From Pusillimonas minor (GTDB lineage: Bacteria; Pseudomonadota; Gammaproteobacteria; Burkholderiales; Burkholderiaceae_B), in NCBI RefSeq assembly GCF_014237865.1, contig NZ_JACJUU010000005.1:62001-126000 (forward strand): DNA of 64,000 nucleotides, read 5' to 3'. Every line of letters starts with the position of its first letter. The stretch's first letter is position 1. Below are positions 20,039 to 29,579 of this stretch, piece after piece. The position numbers and the translations under genes are program-made. Below the pieces are notes generated by a model. It had not been told where the DNA came from. It did not search any database and saw only the letters and a list, made by a program, of their open reading frames with translations.

Positions 20039-20078
20039 TACGCCCCAGAAGAGGCTGTTTAACCTGTTCTGGGGCGTA
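20039..20078. repeat. Perfect 12-base inverted repeat in the intergenic region
   Basis: TACGCCCCAGAA (20039-20050) and its exact complement TTCTGGGGCGTA (20067-20078) enclose a 16-base spacer. It lies downstream of the small YjfB-like gene. There is no T-run after the stem in the leftward direction, so it is not a classic terminator. The rest of the 19876-20194 gap shows nothing I recognise. Confidence 0.6.
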
Positions 20079-20194
20079 AAAAATTTGGTGCCAAGCGTGT
20101 GCCAGCTGCCTATAAGCAAAGGCAAAATATTTTCATACGGGGTAACTACTACCTGGGTGTGGGTAGCGACTACCTAATTGGCCAAATGCCGCGA

Positions 20195-20392
20195 TTAGGC
20201 AACTGCGTGCAAACGCGTACCCACCGCACCCGACGTAGCCAGCTTGGGCTCGAGCGGCGCCATAATTTGCTGCATGACCTGGGTTTGCGATTCGAGTGTT
20301 TTACGCAGCAACAACATTTGCTGGTTTTGCTGGGCTGTAGCGCCTTCGAGGGCCAACGCCGTATTTACGACGGCTTCAACAGACAGATCCAT
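20195..20392 (-). CDS. Small YjfB-like protein (putative motility family)
   Basis: Short protein of 65 residues beginning MDLSVEAVVNTALALEGATA, followed by an amphipathic, Gln-rich helical stretch (QQNQQMLLLRKTLESQTQVM). The start, length and pattern match the small YjfB/PF14070 family, named a putative motility protein, whose function is unproven. AAAGGA lies about ten bases before the start. It is divergent from the PhoD-like phosphatase with 89 bases between them. The family assignment is from memory of the pattern and is moderate. Confidence 0.6.
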   Translation of the reverse strand: MDLSVEAVVNTALALEGATAQQNQQMLLLRKTLESQTQVMQQIMAPLEPKLATSGAVGTRLHAVA

Positions 20393-20481
20393 TACCGGTA
20401 TCCTTTAGGAGGTATTTGGAACCCATTGTAGGTAAAACGGCCTATAAGGTAAAGCCATAACCGGACAAACATCCAAACTTC

Positions 20482-22383
20482 ATGAACATTTCTACCCAAC
20501 AGGTACTGGCCGGCCCTATCCTCAGGCGCGTTGAAACACAACGCCTTGTGTTCTGGATGGCCACCCAGGCATCGTGCCGGCTTCGCCTGCAGCTGCATAG
20601 CCCCCAAAACAAAACACTGACCCTTGAGCCGCAACGCCAGCAGAACGAAGTGCAAGTGGGCACCCATTGCTTCATACAACTGCTTGATATTGAACTGGAT
20701 ACGCCGCTTGCCGAAGACCAGTTCATTGCCTACGACATTGAATGGTGCCGTGCCGACGACGACCACTGGCACAGTACAGTCGCCGAAGACCCGGAACTCT
20801 GCATGCCGGGGGAACCCTTCCCGAAGTTTGTACTACGCAGCCGACTGGACCGCATTTTGCACGGGTCGTGCCGCAAGCCGCACCACCCCGTAGACGACGG
20901 GCTGCTGGCGGCCGAAAGCTGGTTGCGCGAACGCGGCGACACACCCGAGCGCTGGCCCGCAGCACTCATGATGACCGGCGACCAGGTGTATGTGGACGAC
21001 GTTGCCGGCCCGATGCTGACAGCTATTCATCAATTAATTGACACACTGGGGCTTTTTCACGAGACCATCGAAGGGGCTCTGGTTTCCGACAGCGAAGCCC
21101 TTTTCGCCAGCCAATACAACTACTACCACCGCAACGACCTGCTGCCCGACGTCCGCAGTAACGAACCGCTTCAGAAGCACTTCTTCGAGGGCGCCAGAAA
21201 GCCGGTGTTTACGACCAGCAATGCCGATAATCACCTGGTTACCCTGGCCGAAGTCATTGCCATGTATTTGCTGGTGTGGTCGCCCGAAACCTGGAAACCG
21301 CTGGCCCACGGCGCACCCGAAGGGCTGACCCCCGAAGAAGCCGAACGTTACCAGCGCGAGCGTGAACCCCTGGCCAGATTCGTGGCCGGCCTGCCCAAGG
21401 TCAGACGCCTGCTGGCGCACGTCCCTACGCTCATGATCTTTGACGATCACGACATTACTGACGACTGGAACCTGACCGCAGACTGGGAGCAAACAGCTTA
21501 CGGGCACCCGTTTTCGAAGCGCATTATTGGCAACGCCCTGATCGGCTACCTGCTGTGCCAGGGCTGGGGCAACAACCCCGACGCTTTCGAAGGCCTGACG
21601 CTAAAGCGCGTAAAGCAATGGTCTGCAGCCCCCGAGGCAGCACAACAAGACGCACTGATTGACCACTTGCTGCATTTGCACCGATGGGACTACACCCTGC
21701 CTACCAGCCCGAAGCTTGTCGTGATGGACACACGCACGCGACGCTGGCGCTCGGAACGCGACCTGCGCCGGCCTTCGGGCCTGATGGATTGGGAGGCGTT
21801 GTCGGAACTGCAAAACGAACTGCTGCACCACGATGCTGTCGTCATGGTGTCGCCGGCCCCCGTGTTTGGCGTCAAGCTGATCGAAGTCATACAAAAAGTA
21901 TTTACCTGGATTCGCAAGCCGTTGCTGGTCGACGCCGAAAACTGGATGGCCCATCGGGGGACGGCCAACGCGATTTTGAATATTTTCGGGCATACCCGCA
22001 CACCCGCCAACTTTGTGATTTTGTCGGGCGATGTGCACTATTCGTTCGTGTACGGCGTAAAGCTGCGTTCGCAACGCGGCGAGCCGCATTTATGGCAAGT
22101 GACCAGCAGCGGCATTAAAAACGAGTTTCCGCGTAAATTGCTCGATACGCTCGACCGCTTAAGTCGCTGGCTCTATTCGCCCAGGTCCCCGTTAAACTGG
22201 TTTACCAAACGCCGTCGCATGAAGGTTTCGCCCTTCAAGCCGAAGACGGCATCGCACGGCGAGCGATTGCTGAACCAGGCCGGCATCGGGTATGTGCGCT
22301 TCGACGAAGCGGGCCGCCCGACCAAAGTGGTTCAGATCAGCCACGACAAGCGCACACCATTTTGTCTTGACCCCGGTGATTGA
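20482..22383 (+). CDS. PhoD-like metallophosphatase (alkaline phosphatase D family)
   Basis: Protein of 633 residues with the metal-binding blocks of PhoD-type phosphodiesterases/phosphatases: TGDQVYVDDV (about 165-175), FDDHDITDDW (about 317) and GDVHYSFVYG (about 517). No signal peptide or Tat motif is visible, unlike secreted PhoD, so it appears cytoplasmic, like the long PhoD-related proteins of proteobacteria. Natural substrate unknown. Its stop is followed by the CAGTCG hexamer repeat. Confidence 0.85.
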   Translation: MNISTQQVLAGPILRRVETQRLVFWMATQASCRLRLQLHSPQNKTLTLEPQRQQNEVQVGTHCFIQLLDIELDTPLAEDQFIAYDIEWCRADDDHWHSTVAEDPELCMPGEPFPKFVLRSRLDRILHGSCRKPHHPVDDGLLAAESWLRERGDTPERWPAALMMTGDQVYVDDVAGPMLTAIHQLIDTLGLFHETIEGALVSDSEALFASQYNYYHRNDLLPDVRSNEPLQKHFFEGARKPVFTTSNADNHLVTLAEVIAMYLLVWSPETWKPLAHGAPEGLTPEEAERYQREREPLARFVAGLPKVRRLLAHVPTLMIFDDHDITDDWNLTADWEQTAYGHPFSKRIIGNALIGYLLCQGWGNNPDAFEGLTLKRVKQWSAAPEAAQQDALIDHLLHLHRWDYTLPTSPKLVVMDTRTRRWRSERDLRRPSGLMDWEALSELQNELLHHDAVVMVSPAPVFGVKLIEVIQKVFTWIRKPLLVDAENWMAHRGTANAILNIFGHTRTPANFVILSGDVHYSFVYGVKLRSQRGEPHLWQVTSSGIKNEFPRKLLDTLDRLSRWLYSPRSPLNWFTKRRRMKVSPFKPKTASHGERLLNQAGIGYVRFDEAGRPTKVVQISHDKRTPFCLDPGD

Positions 22384-22472
22384 GAGACGCACCATCCGTA
22401 GGACAGACGACTCAAAGCAAAAAGGCAACGCAAATTAGGAACTTTCGACAGCACCAGTCCCAATCGCCGCGT

Positions 22473-22562
22473 CAGTCACAGTCGCAGTCGCAGTCGCAGT
22501 CGCAGTCGCAGTCGCAGTCGCAGTCGCAGTCGCAGTCGCAGTCGCAGTCGCAGTCGCAGTCG
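22473..22562. repeat. CAGTCG hexanucleotide tandem repeat, 14 perfect copies
   Basis: Fourteen uninterrupted copies of CAGTCG run from 22479 to 22562, preceded by one variant copy, CAGTCA, at 22473. The array lies between the phosphatase stop (22383) and the dienelactone hydrolase start (22667), ending 104 bases before that ATG. The other sequence in this gap contains AT-rich stretches (22600-22625) where a promoter could lie. Confidence 0.97.
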
Positions 22563-22666
22563 GCATTGATATTGTCACGCTTTTTAACAGGGCAAAGCTT
22601 ACAAACACCTTTATTATTCAAAACTGTTTGACGTGCTTCATAGACCTTTTCCTTGCGGAGACCTGC

Positions 22667-23548
22667 ATGAACCGTATTCCAGACGCCGACCTGAACAGCC
22701 TGCTGCCGCCACTGACGCTCAACCGTCGCGGTTTTATTGCCACCGCCCTGGCCACGGGCTTTACCCTGGCCGCCGGCCCGATTATGGCCAAGACCGCGAT
22801 TACCACCGATACCAACGGCCTGACCGCAGGCGAGATCAGCATTCCGGTCAGCGATGGCAACATGCCCGCCTACCGTGCGATGCCGGCCAATGCACAAAAT
22901 GCTCCAGTCATTCTGGTGGTCCAGGAAATTTTCGGGGTTCACGAATACATTAAAGATGTGTGCCGCAGGCTTGCCAAAGCGGGCTACATGGCCATTGCAC
23001 CAGAACTGTACGCCCGCCAGGGCGACCCCTCAACGTACACCGAAGTCCCCAAACTGTTTGCCGAAATTGTCAGCAAGGTTCCCGATGCCCAGGTCATGAG
23101 CGACCTCGACGCCGCGGCGGCGTGGGCGGGTAAAAATGGCGGCAACACGCAAGCCCTGGGCATTACCGGTTTTTGCTGGGGTGGGCGCATTGTGTGGCTG
23201 TACAGCGCGCACAGCCCGTCGGTGAAAGCCGGCGTGGCATGGTACGGCCGCCTGGTCGGCGATAAAACCAACCTCACGCCCAGCCACCCCACCGACGTTG
23301 CGGCCAAACTGAATGGCCCCGTGCTTGGGTTGTACGGCGGCGCAGACGCCGGCATCCCGCAGGACACGGTAGACGCCATGAAAGCAGCCCTTGCCCAGGG
23401 AGATGCTGCCGCCAAGGCCTCGAAATTTATTGTGTACCCCGATGCCCCGCACGCGTTTCACGCCGACTACCGCCCCAGCTACCGCGAGGCGGCGGCCAAA
23501 GATGGCTGGCAACAGGCCCTGGCCTGGTTCGATCAGCAGCTTAAATAG
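22667..23548 (+). CDS. Dienelactone hydrolase family protein, Tat-exported
   Basis: Alpha/beta hydrolase of 293 residues. The ATG at 22667 is preceded by GGAG at six bases, better than the in-frame start at 22628. Residues 18-44 carry a twin-arginine signal ([14 protein letters not shown], then an Ala-rich cleavage region), so the enzyme should be folded and then exported. The catalytic cysteine is in GFCWGGR, the histidine in PHAFHADYR and the acid in the GGADAGIP region. Related enzymes hydrolyse dienelactones in chlorocatechol breakdown, but many exported members act on unknown esters; no chlorocatechol genes are near. Confidence 0.88.
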   Translation: MNRIPDADLNSLLPPLTLNRRGFIATALATGFTLAAGPIMAKTAITTDTNGLTAGEISIPVSDGNMPAYRAMPANAQNAPVILVVQEIFGVHEYIKDVCRRLAKAGYMAIAPELYARQGDPSTYTEVPKLFAEIVSKVPDAQVMSDLDAAAAWAGKNGGNTQALGITGFCWGGRIVWLYSAHSPSVKAGVAWYGRLVGDKTNLTPSHPTDVAAKLNGPVLGLYGGADAGIPQDTVDAMKAALAQGDAAAKASKFIVYPDAPHAFHADYRPSYREAAAKDGWQQALAWFDQQLK

Positions 23549-23576
23549 CAACCGCAGCACACCCATTGCCGCAGCA

Positions 23577-23598
23577 CCGCCCCTGACACAAGGGGCGG
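23577..23598. repeat. Hairpin between convergent genes
   Basis: CCGCCCCT (23577-23584) pairs perfectly with AGGGGCGG (23591-23598) around GACACA. It sits between the ends of the hydrolase (+) and ArsB-type (-) genes and may help end transcription, though it has no T-run. Confidence 0.5.
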
Positions 23599-23638
23599 CC
23601 TGCCCCCGAGTGCCATGCCGGCAAACGCCAGGCGCTTG

Positions 23639-24922
23639 TTATATCGATAGCCGCAACGCCAATGTCGCCAGGGTAACCAGCAATACCGGCACGGTTAGCA
23701 CGGCCCCTACCCTGAAATAATAGCCCCAGCTGATCAGCACCCCGCGACGCGCCAGCACATGCAACCACAGCAACGTGGCCAGGCTGCCAATTGGCGTCAT
23801 TTTCGGGCCCAGGTCACTTCCCACCACATTGGCAAACACCATGGCCTCGCGAATGGCGCCCTGTGCCTGACTGGCGTCGATAAACAACGCACCAATCAAG
23901 ACCGTGGGCAGGTTGTTCATCAGGGCCGACAACACAGCACTCAATAACCCCGTACCCAGCGTGGCCACCCACAACCCTTGCCCCGCCAGGATATTCTGGA
24001 CGTCGGTGACCCATTGCGTCAGGCCGGCATTACGCAGCCCATAAACAACCAGATACATCCCCATGGAAAACACCACAATGTGCCACGGTGCCGTGCGTAA
24101 TATGTGGCGGGTGCTGATGACCCGGCTGCGCCCCGCCACCAGCAATAACAGAAAAGCGCCCACCGCCGCCACGGCACTGACCGGTACGCCCAAGGGCTCA
24201 AGCCAGAAAAACCCCACCAGCAGAAACACCAGCACGAGCCAACCTGCCATGAACACCGGCCGGTCGCGTACCGCTGAAGCGGGCGAGTGCAGATGCGTCA
24301 GATCGTATTGCCGGGGGATATCTTTGCGAAACACCAGCATCAGAACAAGCAGGGATACCGCGACAGACACCACATTGACCGGCACCATGACAGAAGCATA
24401 GCGTCCGAAGCCGATATTGAAATAATCGGCTGAAACAATATTGACCAGATTTGAAACCACCAAGGGCAAACTGGCGGCATCGGCAATAAAGCCCGCAGCC
24501 ATGACGTACGCCAGCGTTGCAGCAGGCGAAAACCCCAACGCCATCAGCATGGCCACGACGATGGGGGTAAGAATCAAGGCAGCGCCATCGTTGTTGAAAA
24601 AAGCGGTAACGACGGCGCCCAGCAACACTATCAGCACAAAAAGGTAGCGGCCGTTGCCGCGCCCCCGGCGCGCCATATGCAGCGCAGCCCACTCGAAGAA
24701 CCCGGCGGCGTCGAGCAACAGGCTGATAATGACCACAGCAATAAAACTACCCGTAGCGTTCCAGACAATGGCCCAGACGGTGACGATGTCGTTCAGCGAC
24801 ACCACGCCAGCCAGCAGCGCCAGGACAGCCCCCAGGCTTGCCCCCCAACCAATCCCCAGCCCACGTGGTTGCCAGATAACGAGCACCAGCGTCACAACAA
24901 AAATAAGTGCGGCGGGCCACAT
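23639..24922 (-). CDS. arsB: ArsB-type arsenical efflux permease
   Basis: Integral membrane protein of 427 residues with about twelve helices, of the ArsB/NhaD-like ion transporter group. The re-entrant-type sequences [14 protein letters not shown] and [12 protein letters not shown], one in each half of the protein, are typical of ArsB, and the C-terminal [20 protein letters not shown] is a strong family marker. It begins 3 bases after mnmH on the same strand. No arsR, arsC or arsA gene is close. Arsenite or antimonite export is the family role; another oxyanion is possible in this context. Confidence 0.87.
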   Translation of the reverse strand: MWPAALIFVVTLVLVIWQPRGLGIGWGASLGAVLALLAGVVSLNDIVTVWAIVWNATGSFIAVVIISLLLDAAGFFEWAALHMARRGRGNGRYLFVLIVLLGAVVTAFFNNDGAALILTPIVVAMLMALGFSPAATLAYVMAAGFIADAASLPLVVSNLVNIVSADYFNIGFGRYASVMVPVNVVSVAVSLLVLMLVFRKDIPRQYDLTHLHSPASAVRDRPVFMAGWLVLVFLLVGFFWLEPLGVPVSAVAAVGAFLLLLVAGRSRVISTRHILRTAPWHIVVFSMGMYLVVYGLRNAGLTQWVTDVQNILAGQGLWVATLGTGLLSAVLSALMNNLPTVLIGALFIDASQAQGAIREAMVFANVVGSDLGPKMTPIGSLATLLWLHVLARRGVLISWGYYFRVGAVLTVPVLLVTLATLALRLSI

Positions 24923-24925
24923 GGC

Positions 24926-26026
24926 TCAGGCGTAATGCCCACGCAAATACTCGACCACATCGACCTGGGAGCCGCTGAACACAATACGTGCGCTTTTGCG
25001 TTCGCGTTGCGAGGCATACATAGGGTCGTAGTAGTCGTGCAGCAACCCGGCGATCCAGACCCGGTGCAAGTCAATCGTGCCCCGGGCGTGCTGGGCGGCC
25101 AGGGCCTCATCCATTTGCCCGGCCAGCCGCTGATAGCGCTCGTGCCCCAGCCGCTTGACGATATTGCCCAGACTTTGGCGCATGCGCTGCGAAAACGCCT
25201 CAAACCCATGCTCGGGGCCATGCGCAGCAATAAATTCGTCCGCCAGGCTCACCACGTAATCGCGCAAAATGCGTTCAACCCGCGACTCAAAAGTGTCTTC
25301 CAGCCACACCACCGGAAACGCCTGCATGGCCTGATGCAACGGCAGCGGCAACGCACAACTGCCGATCAGCCTGCTTTCGTCTTCAAGCACAAACGTATGC
25401 TGCCCGCGCGCCTGACGCTTTAACAGGTCAATTGACAGGGCATTTTCGAAACTGATTTGCGCCGGTTGTGGCGCCACCCGTTTGCCAAAGCTCGACCCCC
25501 GATGATTGGCCAGGCCTTCGAGGTCGACCGCGTTATCCAACTGACAGAGGACATCGGTTTTGCCCGACCCCGTCATGCCGCCCACCACAACAAAACGACA
25601 CTGAGCAATGGCTTGTTCCAGCACGCCCATAAGATAGGCGCGCATGGCCTTATAACCCCCCACAACGCGAGGGTAATTAATGCCGGCCTCGGTCGCCAGC
25701 CATTCTTGGCTGATACGCGAGCGCAACCCGCCCCGAAAACAATACAAGTAACCGTCGGGATTGGCCCTGGCAAACGCCGCCCATTGTTCAATGCGCTGCG
25801 CCTTGACCTTGCCTGACACCAGTTGATGACCTAGCTTGATAGCCTCATCTTGACCTTTAAGCTTGTAGCAGGTGCCTACTTTCTGGCGCTCGATGTCATT
25901 CATGAGCGGCAGGTTAACGGCTCCGGGGAAGGCACCACGCCCGAACTCCACCGGTGCGCGTACGTCCATCAGGGGGACGCCACTTAGGAATAACGCCCTG
26001 AAATCATCGATATTGGCGCGCGTCAC
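24926..26026 (-). CDS. mnmH: tRNA 2-selenouridine synthase
   Basis: Enzyme of 366 residues that converts 2-thiouridine to 2-selenouridine at the wobble base of certain tRNAs through a geranylated intermediate. The N-terminal rhodanese domain has its catalytic cysteine at C96 in YCFRGGLRS; a P-loop GGMTGSGKT (149-157) follows. It overlaps the end of selD by 4 bases (ATGA), the usual pairing, since SelD supplies selenophosphate. Confidence 0.95.
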   Translation of the reverse strand: MTRANIDDFRALFLSGVPLMDVRAPVEFGRGAFPGAVNLPLMNDIERQKVGTCYKLKGQDEAIKLGHQLVSGKVKAQRIEQWAAFARANPDGYLYCFRGGLRSRISQEWLATEAGINYPRVVGGYKAMRAYLMGVLEQAIAQCRFVVVGGMTGSGKTDVLCQLDNAVDLEGLANHRGSSFGKRVAPQPAQISFENALSIDLLKRQARGQHTFVLEDESRLIGSCALPLPLHQAMQAFPVVWLEDTFESRVERILRDYVVSLADEFIAAHGPEHGFEAFSQRMRQSLGNIVKRLGHERYQRLAGQMDEALAAQHARGTIDLHRVWIAGLLHDYYDPMYASQRERKSARIVFSGSQVDVVEYLRGHYA

Positions 26027-27057
26027 TTAAGCACTACCCCATGACTGGCCCGCGCGACGAAACGGCCCAAAGGGGATAGCGACAAACCCAGCCCGGCGGC
26101 GACATCAAGAAAGGCCGCATTGGCATCTGGCGAGACTGCCACCAATAGGCCGCCGCTGGTTTGCGGGTCGCACAACAAATGCTTTTGATCGTCGGTAAGC
26201 GCCGCCACACCATGGCCATAGCTGTCGAAGTTGCGCAGCGTACCGCCTGGCACGCAGCCCTGCCCAAGATAGTGGTCAATGCCTTCGATACGAGGTACGA
26301 GAGTGGCGTCAATTTCTGCGGTCAGCCCACTGCCATCGGCCATTTCAAGCAAGTGCCCCAACAGCCCGAAACCGGTCACGTCGGTCATTGCCTTGACGCC
26401 GTCGAGCTGGCCAAAGTAGTAACCGGCGCTGTTCAACGTACACATCAGGTCGCGCGCACGGCCCACGTCTTGCGGGCGCAACTTGCCTTGTTTTTCGGCC
26501 GTGGTCAAAATGCCAATACCCAGCGGCTTGGTCAGATAAAGCAGACAACCTTCGGTAGCGGTGTCGTTACGCTTAAGCTGAAGCTTGTTGACCAGCCCGG
26601 TCACCGCAAGCCCGAATATCGGTTCGGGCGCGTCGATGGAGTGACCACCCGCCAGCGGGATACCCGCGTCGTCGCACACCGCGCGCCCACCGCGCACCAC
26701 TTCGCGCGCCACTTCGGGGGGCAACACATTAACCGGCCAACCCAAAATAGCAATGGCCATAATGGGCTTGCCGCCCATGGCATAAATATCGCTGATGGCA
26801 TTGGTGGCCGCGACGCGGCCAAAGTCGAACGGGTCATCGACAATAGGCATAAAAAAGTCGGTCGTCGACACTACCCCTTGCTCGTCGTCTATGCCATACA
26901 CGGCTGCATCATCGCGCGATGCATTACCCACCCATAGGCGCGGGTCGAGGTTTTGCGCACCACTACCCGCCAGAATGACGTCGAGAACTTTAGGTGAAAT
27001 TTTGCAGCCGCAACCAGCACCATGGCTGTATTGGGTAAGACGAACGGGATTTGACAT
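26023..27057 (-). CDS. selD: Selenide, water dikinase
   Basis: Enzyme of 344 residues that makes selenophosphate from selenide and ATP. The N-terminal active-site block [14 protein letters not shown] has cysteines at 16 and 18 and lysine 19, so this is the cysteine form and not a selenocysteine protein. AIR-synthase-type ATP-binding and C-terminal domains follow at normal length. It is coupled to mnmH by a 4-base overlap. No selA, selB or selC is seen in the window, so the only selenium use shown here is tRNA modification. Confidence 0.96.
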   Translation of the reverse strand: MSNPVRLTQYSHGAGCGCKISPKVLDVILAGSGAQNLDPRLWVGNASRDDAAVYGIDDEQGVVSTTDFFMPIVDDPFDFGRVAATNAISDIYAMGGKPIMAIAILGWPVNVLPPEVAREVVRGGRAVCDDAGIPLAGGHSIDAPEPIFGLAVTGLVNKLQLKRNDTATEGCLLYLTKPLGIGILTTAEKQGKLRPQDVGRARDLMCTLNSAGYYFGQLDGVKAMTDVTGFGLLGHLLEMADGSGLTAEIDATLVPRIEGIDHYLGQGCVPGGTLRNFDSYGHGVAALTDDQKHLLCDPQTSGGLLVAVSPDANAAFLDVAAGLGLSLSPLGRFVARASHGVVLK

Positions 27058-27073
27058 GGCACACCTGAGCAGT

Positions 27074-27107
27074 AAAACCGGGGCTATTTAGCCGAAGCCC
27101 CGATTTT
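27074..27107 (-). terminator. Terminator of the LIV/carboxylase operon
   Basis: AAAACCGGGGCT (27074-27085) pairs with AGCCCCGATTTT (27096-27107) with one mismatch. T-runs are present on both strands. It lies between the livF-type stop (27201) and the selD start (27057) and should separate the two leftward operons. Confidence 0.75.
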
Positions 27108-27134
27108 ACAAGCTTGGATATGCAAGCGGGTGTC

Positions 27135-27165
27135 GTCTGCCGACGCGAACGCAGCGCCGGCAGAC
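27135..27165. repeat. Inverted repeat between livF-type gene and selD
   Basis: GTCTGCCG (27135-27142) and CGGCAGAC (27158-27165) are perfect complements around a 15-base GC-rich spacer. It lies 36 bases after the livF-type stop codon and upstream of the stronger terminator; it may be a first termination or mRNA-end stabilising hairpin. Confidence 0.5.
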
Positions 27166-27200
27166 CAGGTTGGCACAAGCCTTGCCTGATAACGCGCTTG

Positions 27201-27911
27201 CTAGTGCGACCCCAGGTATGCCCGTTGCACCGCCGGGTCATCGCGTAGCTGTTCGGCCGTGCCCTCGCCTACGATGCGACCGGTTTCGATCAGGTAACCC
27301 CGGTCGGCAATTTCGAGACTGAGCTTGGCATTTTGCTCGACCATCAAAATACCCACACCCAGCTCTCGAACGCGGTCGATAGCCCGGAAAAGCTCTTGGC
27401 ACATGAGCGGTGACAAACCCAACGAGGGTTCGTCGAGCAACAACACCTTTGGCGCAGACATGAGTGCGCGCCCCACGGCCACCATTTGCTGCTCGCCGCC
27501 GCTCATGGTGCCCACGCGCTGCGCCAGGCGCTCGGCCAGGCGCGGAAACAATTCGAGCACGCGTTGCAAGTTCTGGGCCTCGGCCGATCGGGCTCGACGC
27601 GTCAGCGCCCCCAGTTGCAGATTTTCGCGAACGGTCAGGTCGACAAACACACCGCGCCCTTCGGGCACAAGGGCCAGACCGTGTTCGACAATATGATGGG
27701 CAGGCACCGACAGCAGCTCGGTGCCATCGAGCCTGGCGCTGGCGCCGGGCAAGGGCTTGAGCATGCCGCCCAAGGCCCGCAACATAGAAGATTTGCCGGC
27801 GCCATTGGCGCCCAAAATGACGACCAGCTCGCCCGCGTTGACCGTAATGGCTGCGTTATCGAGGGCCTGATGCTTGCCGTAACGCACCGACAACTGACTG
27901 ACTTCAAACAT
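27201..27911 (-). CDS. LIV-type ABC transporter ATPase (LivF type)
   Basis: ATPase of 236 residues from the ATG at 27911 (sequence MFEVSQLSVRYGKHQALDN); the longer frame overlaps the previous gene unnaturally. Walker A is GANGAGKSS, the signature MSGGEQQMVAVGRAL and Walker B VLLLDEPSLGLSP, the last typical of LivF. It starts inside the LivG-type gene (8-base overlap) and is the last gene of the 27.2-39.4 kb operon. With its partners it would import the substrate bound by the upstream binding protein. Confidence 0.93.
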   Translation of the reverse strand: MFEVSQLSVRYGKHQALDNAAITVNAGELVVILGANGAGKSSMLRALGGMLKPLPGASARLDGTELLSVPAHHIVEHGLALVPEGRGVFVDLTVRENLQLGALTRRARSAEAQNLQRVLELFPRLAERLAQRVGTMSGGEQQMVAVGRALMSAPKVLLLDEPSLGLSPLMCQELFRAIDRVRELGVGILMVEQNAKLSLEIADRGYLIETGRIVGEGTAEQLRDDPAVQRAYLGSH

Positions 27912-28629
27912 GAGGCGCTCCGAGGTAGGCGGTAATGACTTCTTCTTGCGCAAGCACGGTTGCCGTTTCGCCTTCGGCCAGCTTGCTGCCCGCAAACATA
28001 ACCACGCAGCGATCGCACAAAGCACGAACGGCATCCATCACGTGCTCGACCAGAATAATGGTGAGCCCCTTGGCGCGCAGGTCGCGAATAAGCTGAATGC
28101 CTACCTGAAGTTCGGTGGGGTTCAAGCCCGCCAGCCACTCGTCAAGCAACAACAACCTGGGCTTGAGGGCCAGCGCACGCGCCAGCTCGAGCCGCTTCTG
28201 GTCGATGTAAGTCAGGTCGCCTGCGGGCGTTTCGGCAAACTCGCGCAGGCCGACGGTGTCTAGCAAGGCCATGGCCTCGTCGTAGGCTGCGGCCCCAAAC
28301 TTGTGGTCGGGCCGGAACGCCATGCCGGCCTCGACGTTCTCGCGACAGCTCATGCCGCCCAGCACCCGCACCAGCTGAAAGGTGCGCGCCACGCCCAGCC
28401 GGGCAATTTGATGCGGCGCCATACCAACCAGCTCGTCGGAGCCCAGCAAAATACTGCCGGAATCGGCCCGGAGCGCGCCGGAGATGAGGTTCATGGCAGT
28501 AGTTTTGCCCGAACCGTTAGGGCCCAGCAACCCCAGAACTTCGCCTTGTTGAACGTCAAAGCTCAACCCGTCGACGGCTTTCAGCCCGCCAAATGATTTT
28601 CTTAAATCGCGAATTTTCAGCAAGGTCAT
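27904..28629 (-). CDS. LIV-type ABC transporter ATPase (LivG type)
   Basis: ATPase of 241 residues. Walker A GPNGSGKTT, Walker B LLLLDEWLAGLNP (tryptophan in place of the more usual proline after Asp-Glu) and the long LivG-type insert with ARTFQLVRVL are present. The signature region reads LTYIDQKRLELARAL, where the usual LSxGxQ is weak: glycine-rich residues are replaced by YIDQ, as in some LivG proteins. It overlaps the permease gene upstream by 4 bases and LivF by 8. Confidence 0.92.
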   Translation of the reverse strand: MTLLKIRDLRKSFGGLKAVDGLSFDVQQGEVLGLLGPNGSGKTTAMNLISGALRADSGSILLGSDELVGMAPHQIARLGVARTFQLVRVLGGMSCRENVEAGMAFRPDHKFGAAAYDEAMALLDTVGLREFAETPAGDLTYIDQKRLELARALALKPRLLLLDEWLAGLNPTELQVGIQLIRDLRAKGLTIILVEHVMDAVRALCDRCVVMFAGSKLAEGETATVLAQEEVITAYLGAPHV

Positions 28630-29579
28630 GCCTGCCCCCCTTTTCCGCCCCGGCGCGACGCGCGCAACCAGCCGCGAACCAGTTCAAGTAAGCCATTGGG
28701 CACCAGGTAAACAATGACCAGGAACGTGACCCCAAGCAAGACTGCGAAGTGATTGGGGAACTTGGCGGACAAGACCTCGAACAAGGCAGTAAGCGGTATG
28801 ACACCGGCCAATGGCCCCAGCAGATGCCCCACGCCCCCGAGCAGCGACATAATGAGCACCTGGAACGACACAATGGGGTTAAACACAATGGCGGGGTCGA
28901 TGTATGTCCAGCGTGGCGACATGACGGCACCGACAAGGGTCATGAAGGTGGCGCTGATCACAAACAGCAAAACCTTGGCCCGCGTGGTGTTGATGCCCAG
29001 ATGCCGCGCAACGTGCTCGTCTTCGCCGATAACGCGCAGCGCCAGGCCCAGGCGCGAACGGCGAATCAGCCAGCCGGCAAACAACGCCAGCGACAGCAAC
29101 GCCAGCAACTGCCAGTAAATTTGCTCTTGGGTGATGTCGAGAAAGATATACCGGCCGATAGACTTGGTGATGTTGACCTCGTACCAGGTGACCAACTGGC
29201 GGATCAGCTCGGACAAACCGAAGGTGAAAATCACAAAGTGCACGCCCGACAGGCGCAACGTAGACAGCCCGACAATAAGCGCCAGCACAATGCCCACCAG
29301 CGCAGCGACCAATAGCACGCCGCCCCAGGGCAGGACTTCGGACAACACGGCGACGGTATAGGCGCCAATACCAAAGAAGGCTGTGGTGGCCAATGAAATA
29401 TAACGCGTGGGGCCCGAGAACAGCGTCCAGGCCGTGGCCAATGCACCGTACTGCAGCACATTGATGGTGTACGACAAGAAATACCCGCTTTCTACAAACA
29501 GCGGCAATGCGGCGACCACCAGCAGCACCAGTGCCACCGCCACAAACCCGGGCGAAAAGACTGTGGGTGCGCGACTCAT
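28626..29579 (-). CDS. LIV-type ABC transporter permease (LivM type)
   Basis: Inner-membrane permease of 317 residues with eight or more helices. The motif GEDEHVARHLGINTTRAKVL in the cytoplasmic loop is the EAA-like coupling sequence of LivM proteins. Four-base overlaps on both sides (with the LivH- and LivG-type genes) show tight coupling. Confidence 0.93.
   Translation of the reverse strand: MSRAPTVFSPGFVAVALVLLVVAALPLFVESGYFLSYTINVLQYGALATAWTLFSGPTRYISLATTAFFGIGAYTVAVLSEVLPWGGVLLVAALVGIVLALIVGLSTLRLSGVHFVIFTFGLSELIRQLVTWYEVNITKSIGRYIFLDITQEQIYWQLLALLSLALFAGWLIRRSRLGLALRVIGEDEHVARHLGINTTRAKVLLFVISATFMTLVGAVMSPRWTYIDPAIVFNPIVSFQVLIMSLLGGVGHLLGPLAGVIPLTALFEVLSAKFPNHFAVLLGVTFLVIVYLVPNGLLELVRGWLRASRRGGKGGQA

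Noticed and set aside
20039-20078. Intrinsic terminator
   Set aside because: The stem is perfect, but no T-run follows it in the leftward direction and there is no rightward gene ending before it; kept only as an inverted repeat.
22473-22562. CRISPR-like array
   Set aside because: Copies are six bases long with no spacers; it is a simple tandem repeat.
22380-22631. Open frame encoding a Ser-Gln repeat protein (and Asp-Cys repeats on the other strand)
   Set aside because: It is created by the CAGTCG hexamer array, which is open in several frames; there is no ribosome binding site and no family-like sequence outside the repeat.
26995-27030. Selenocysteine codon in selD
   Set aside because: The active-site codon is TGC (Cys); no in-frame TGA is present at this position.
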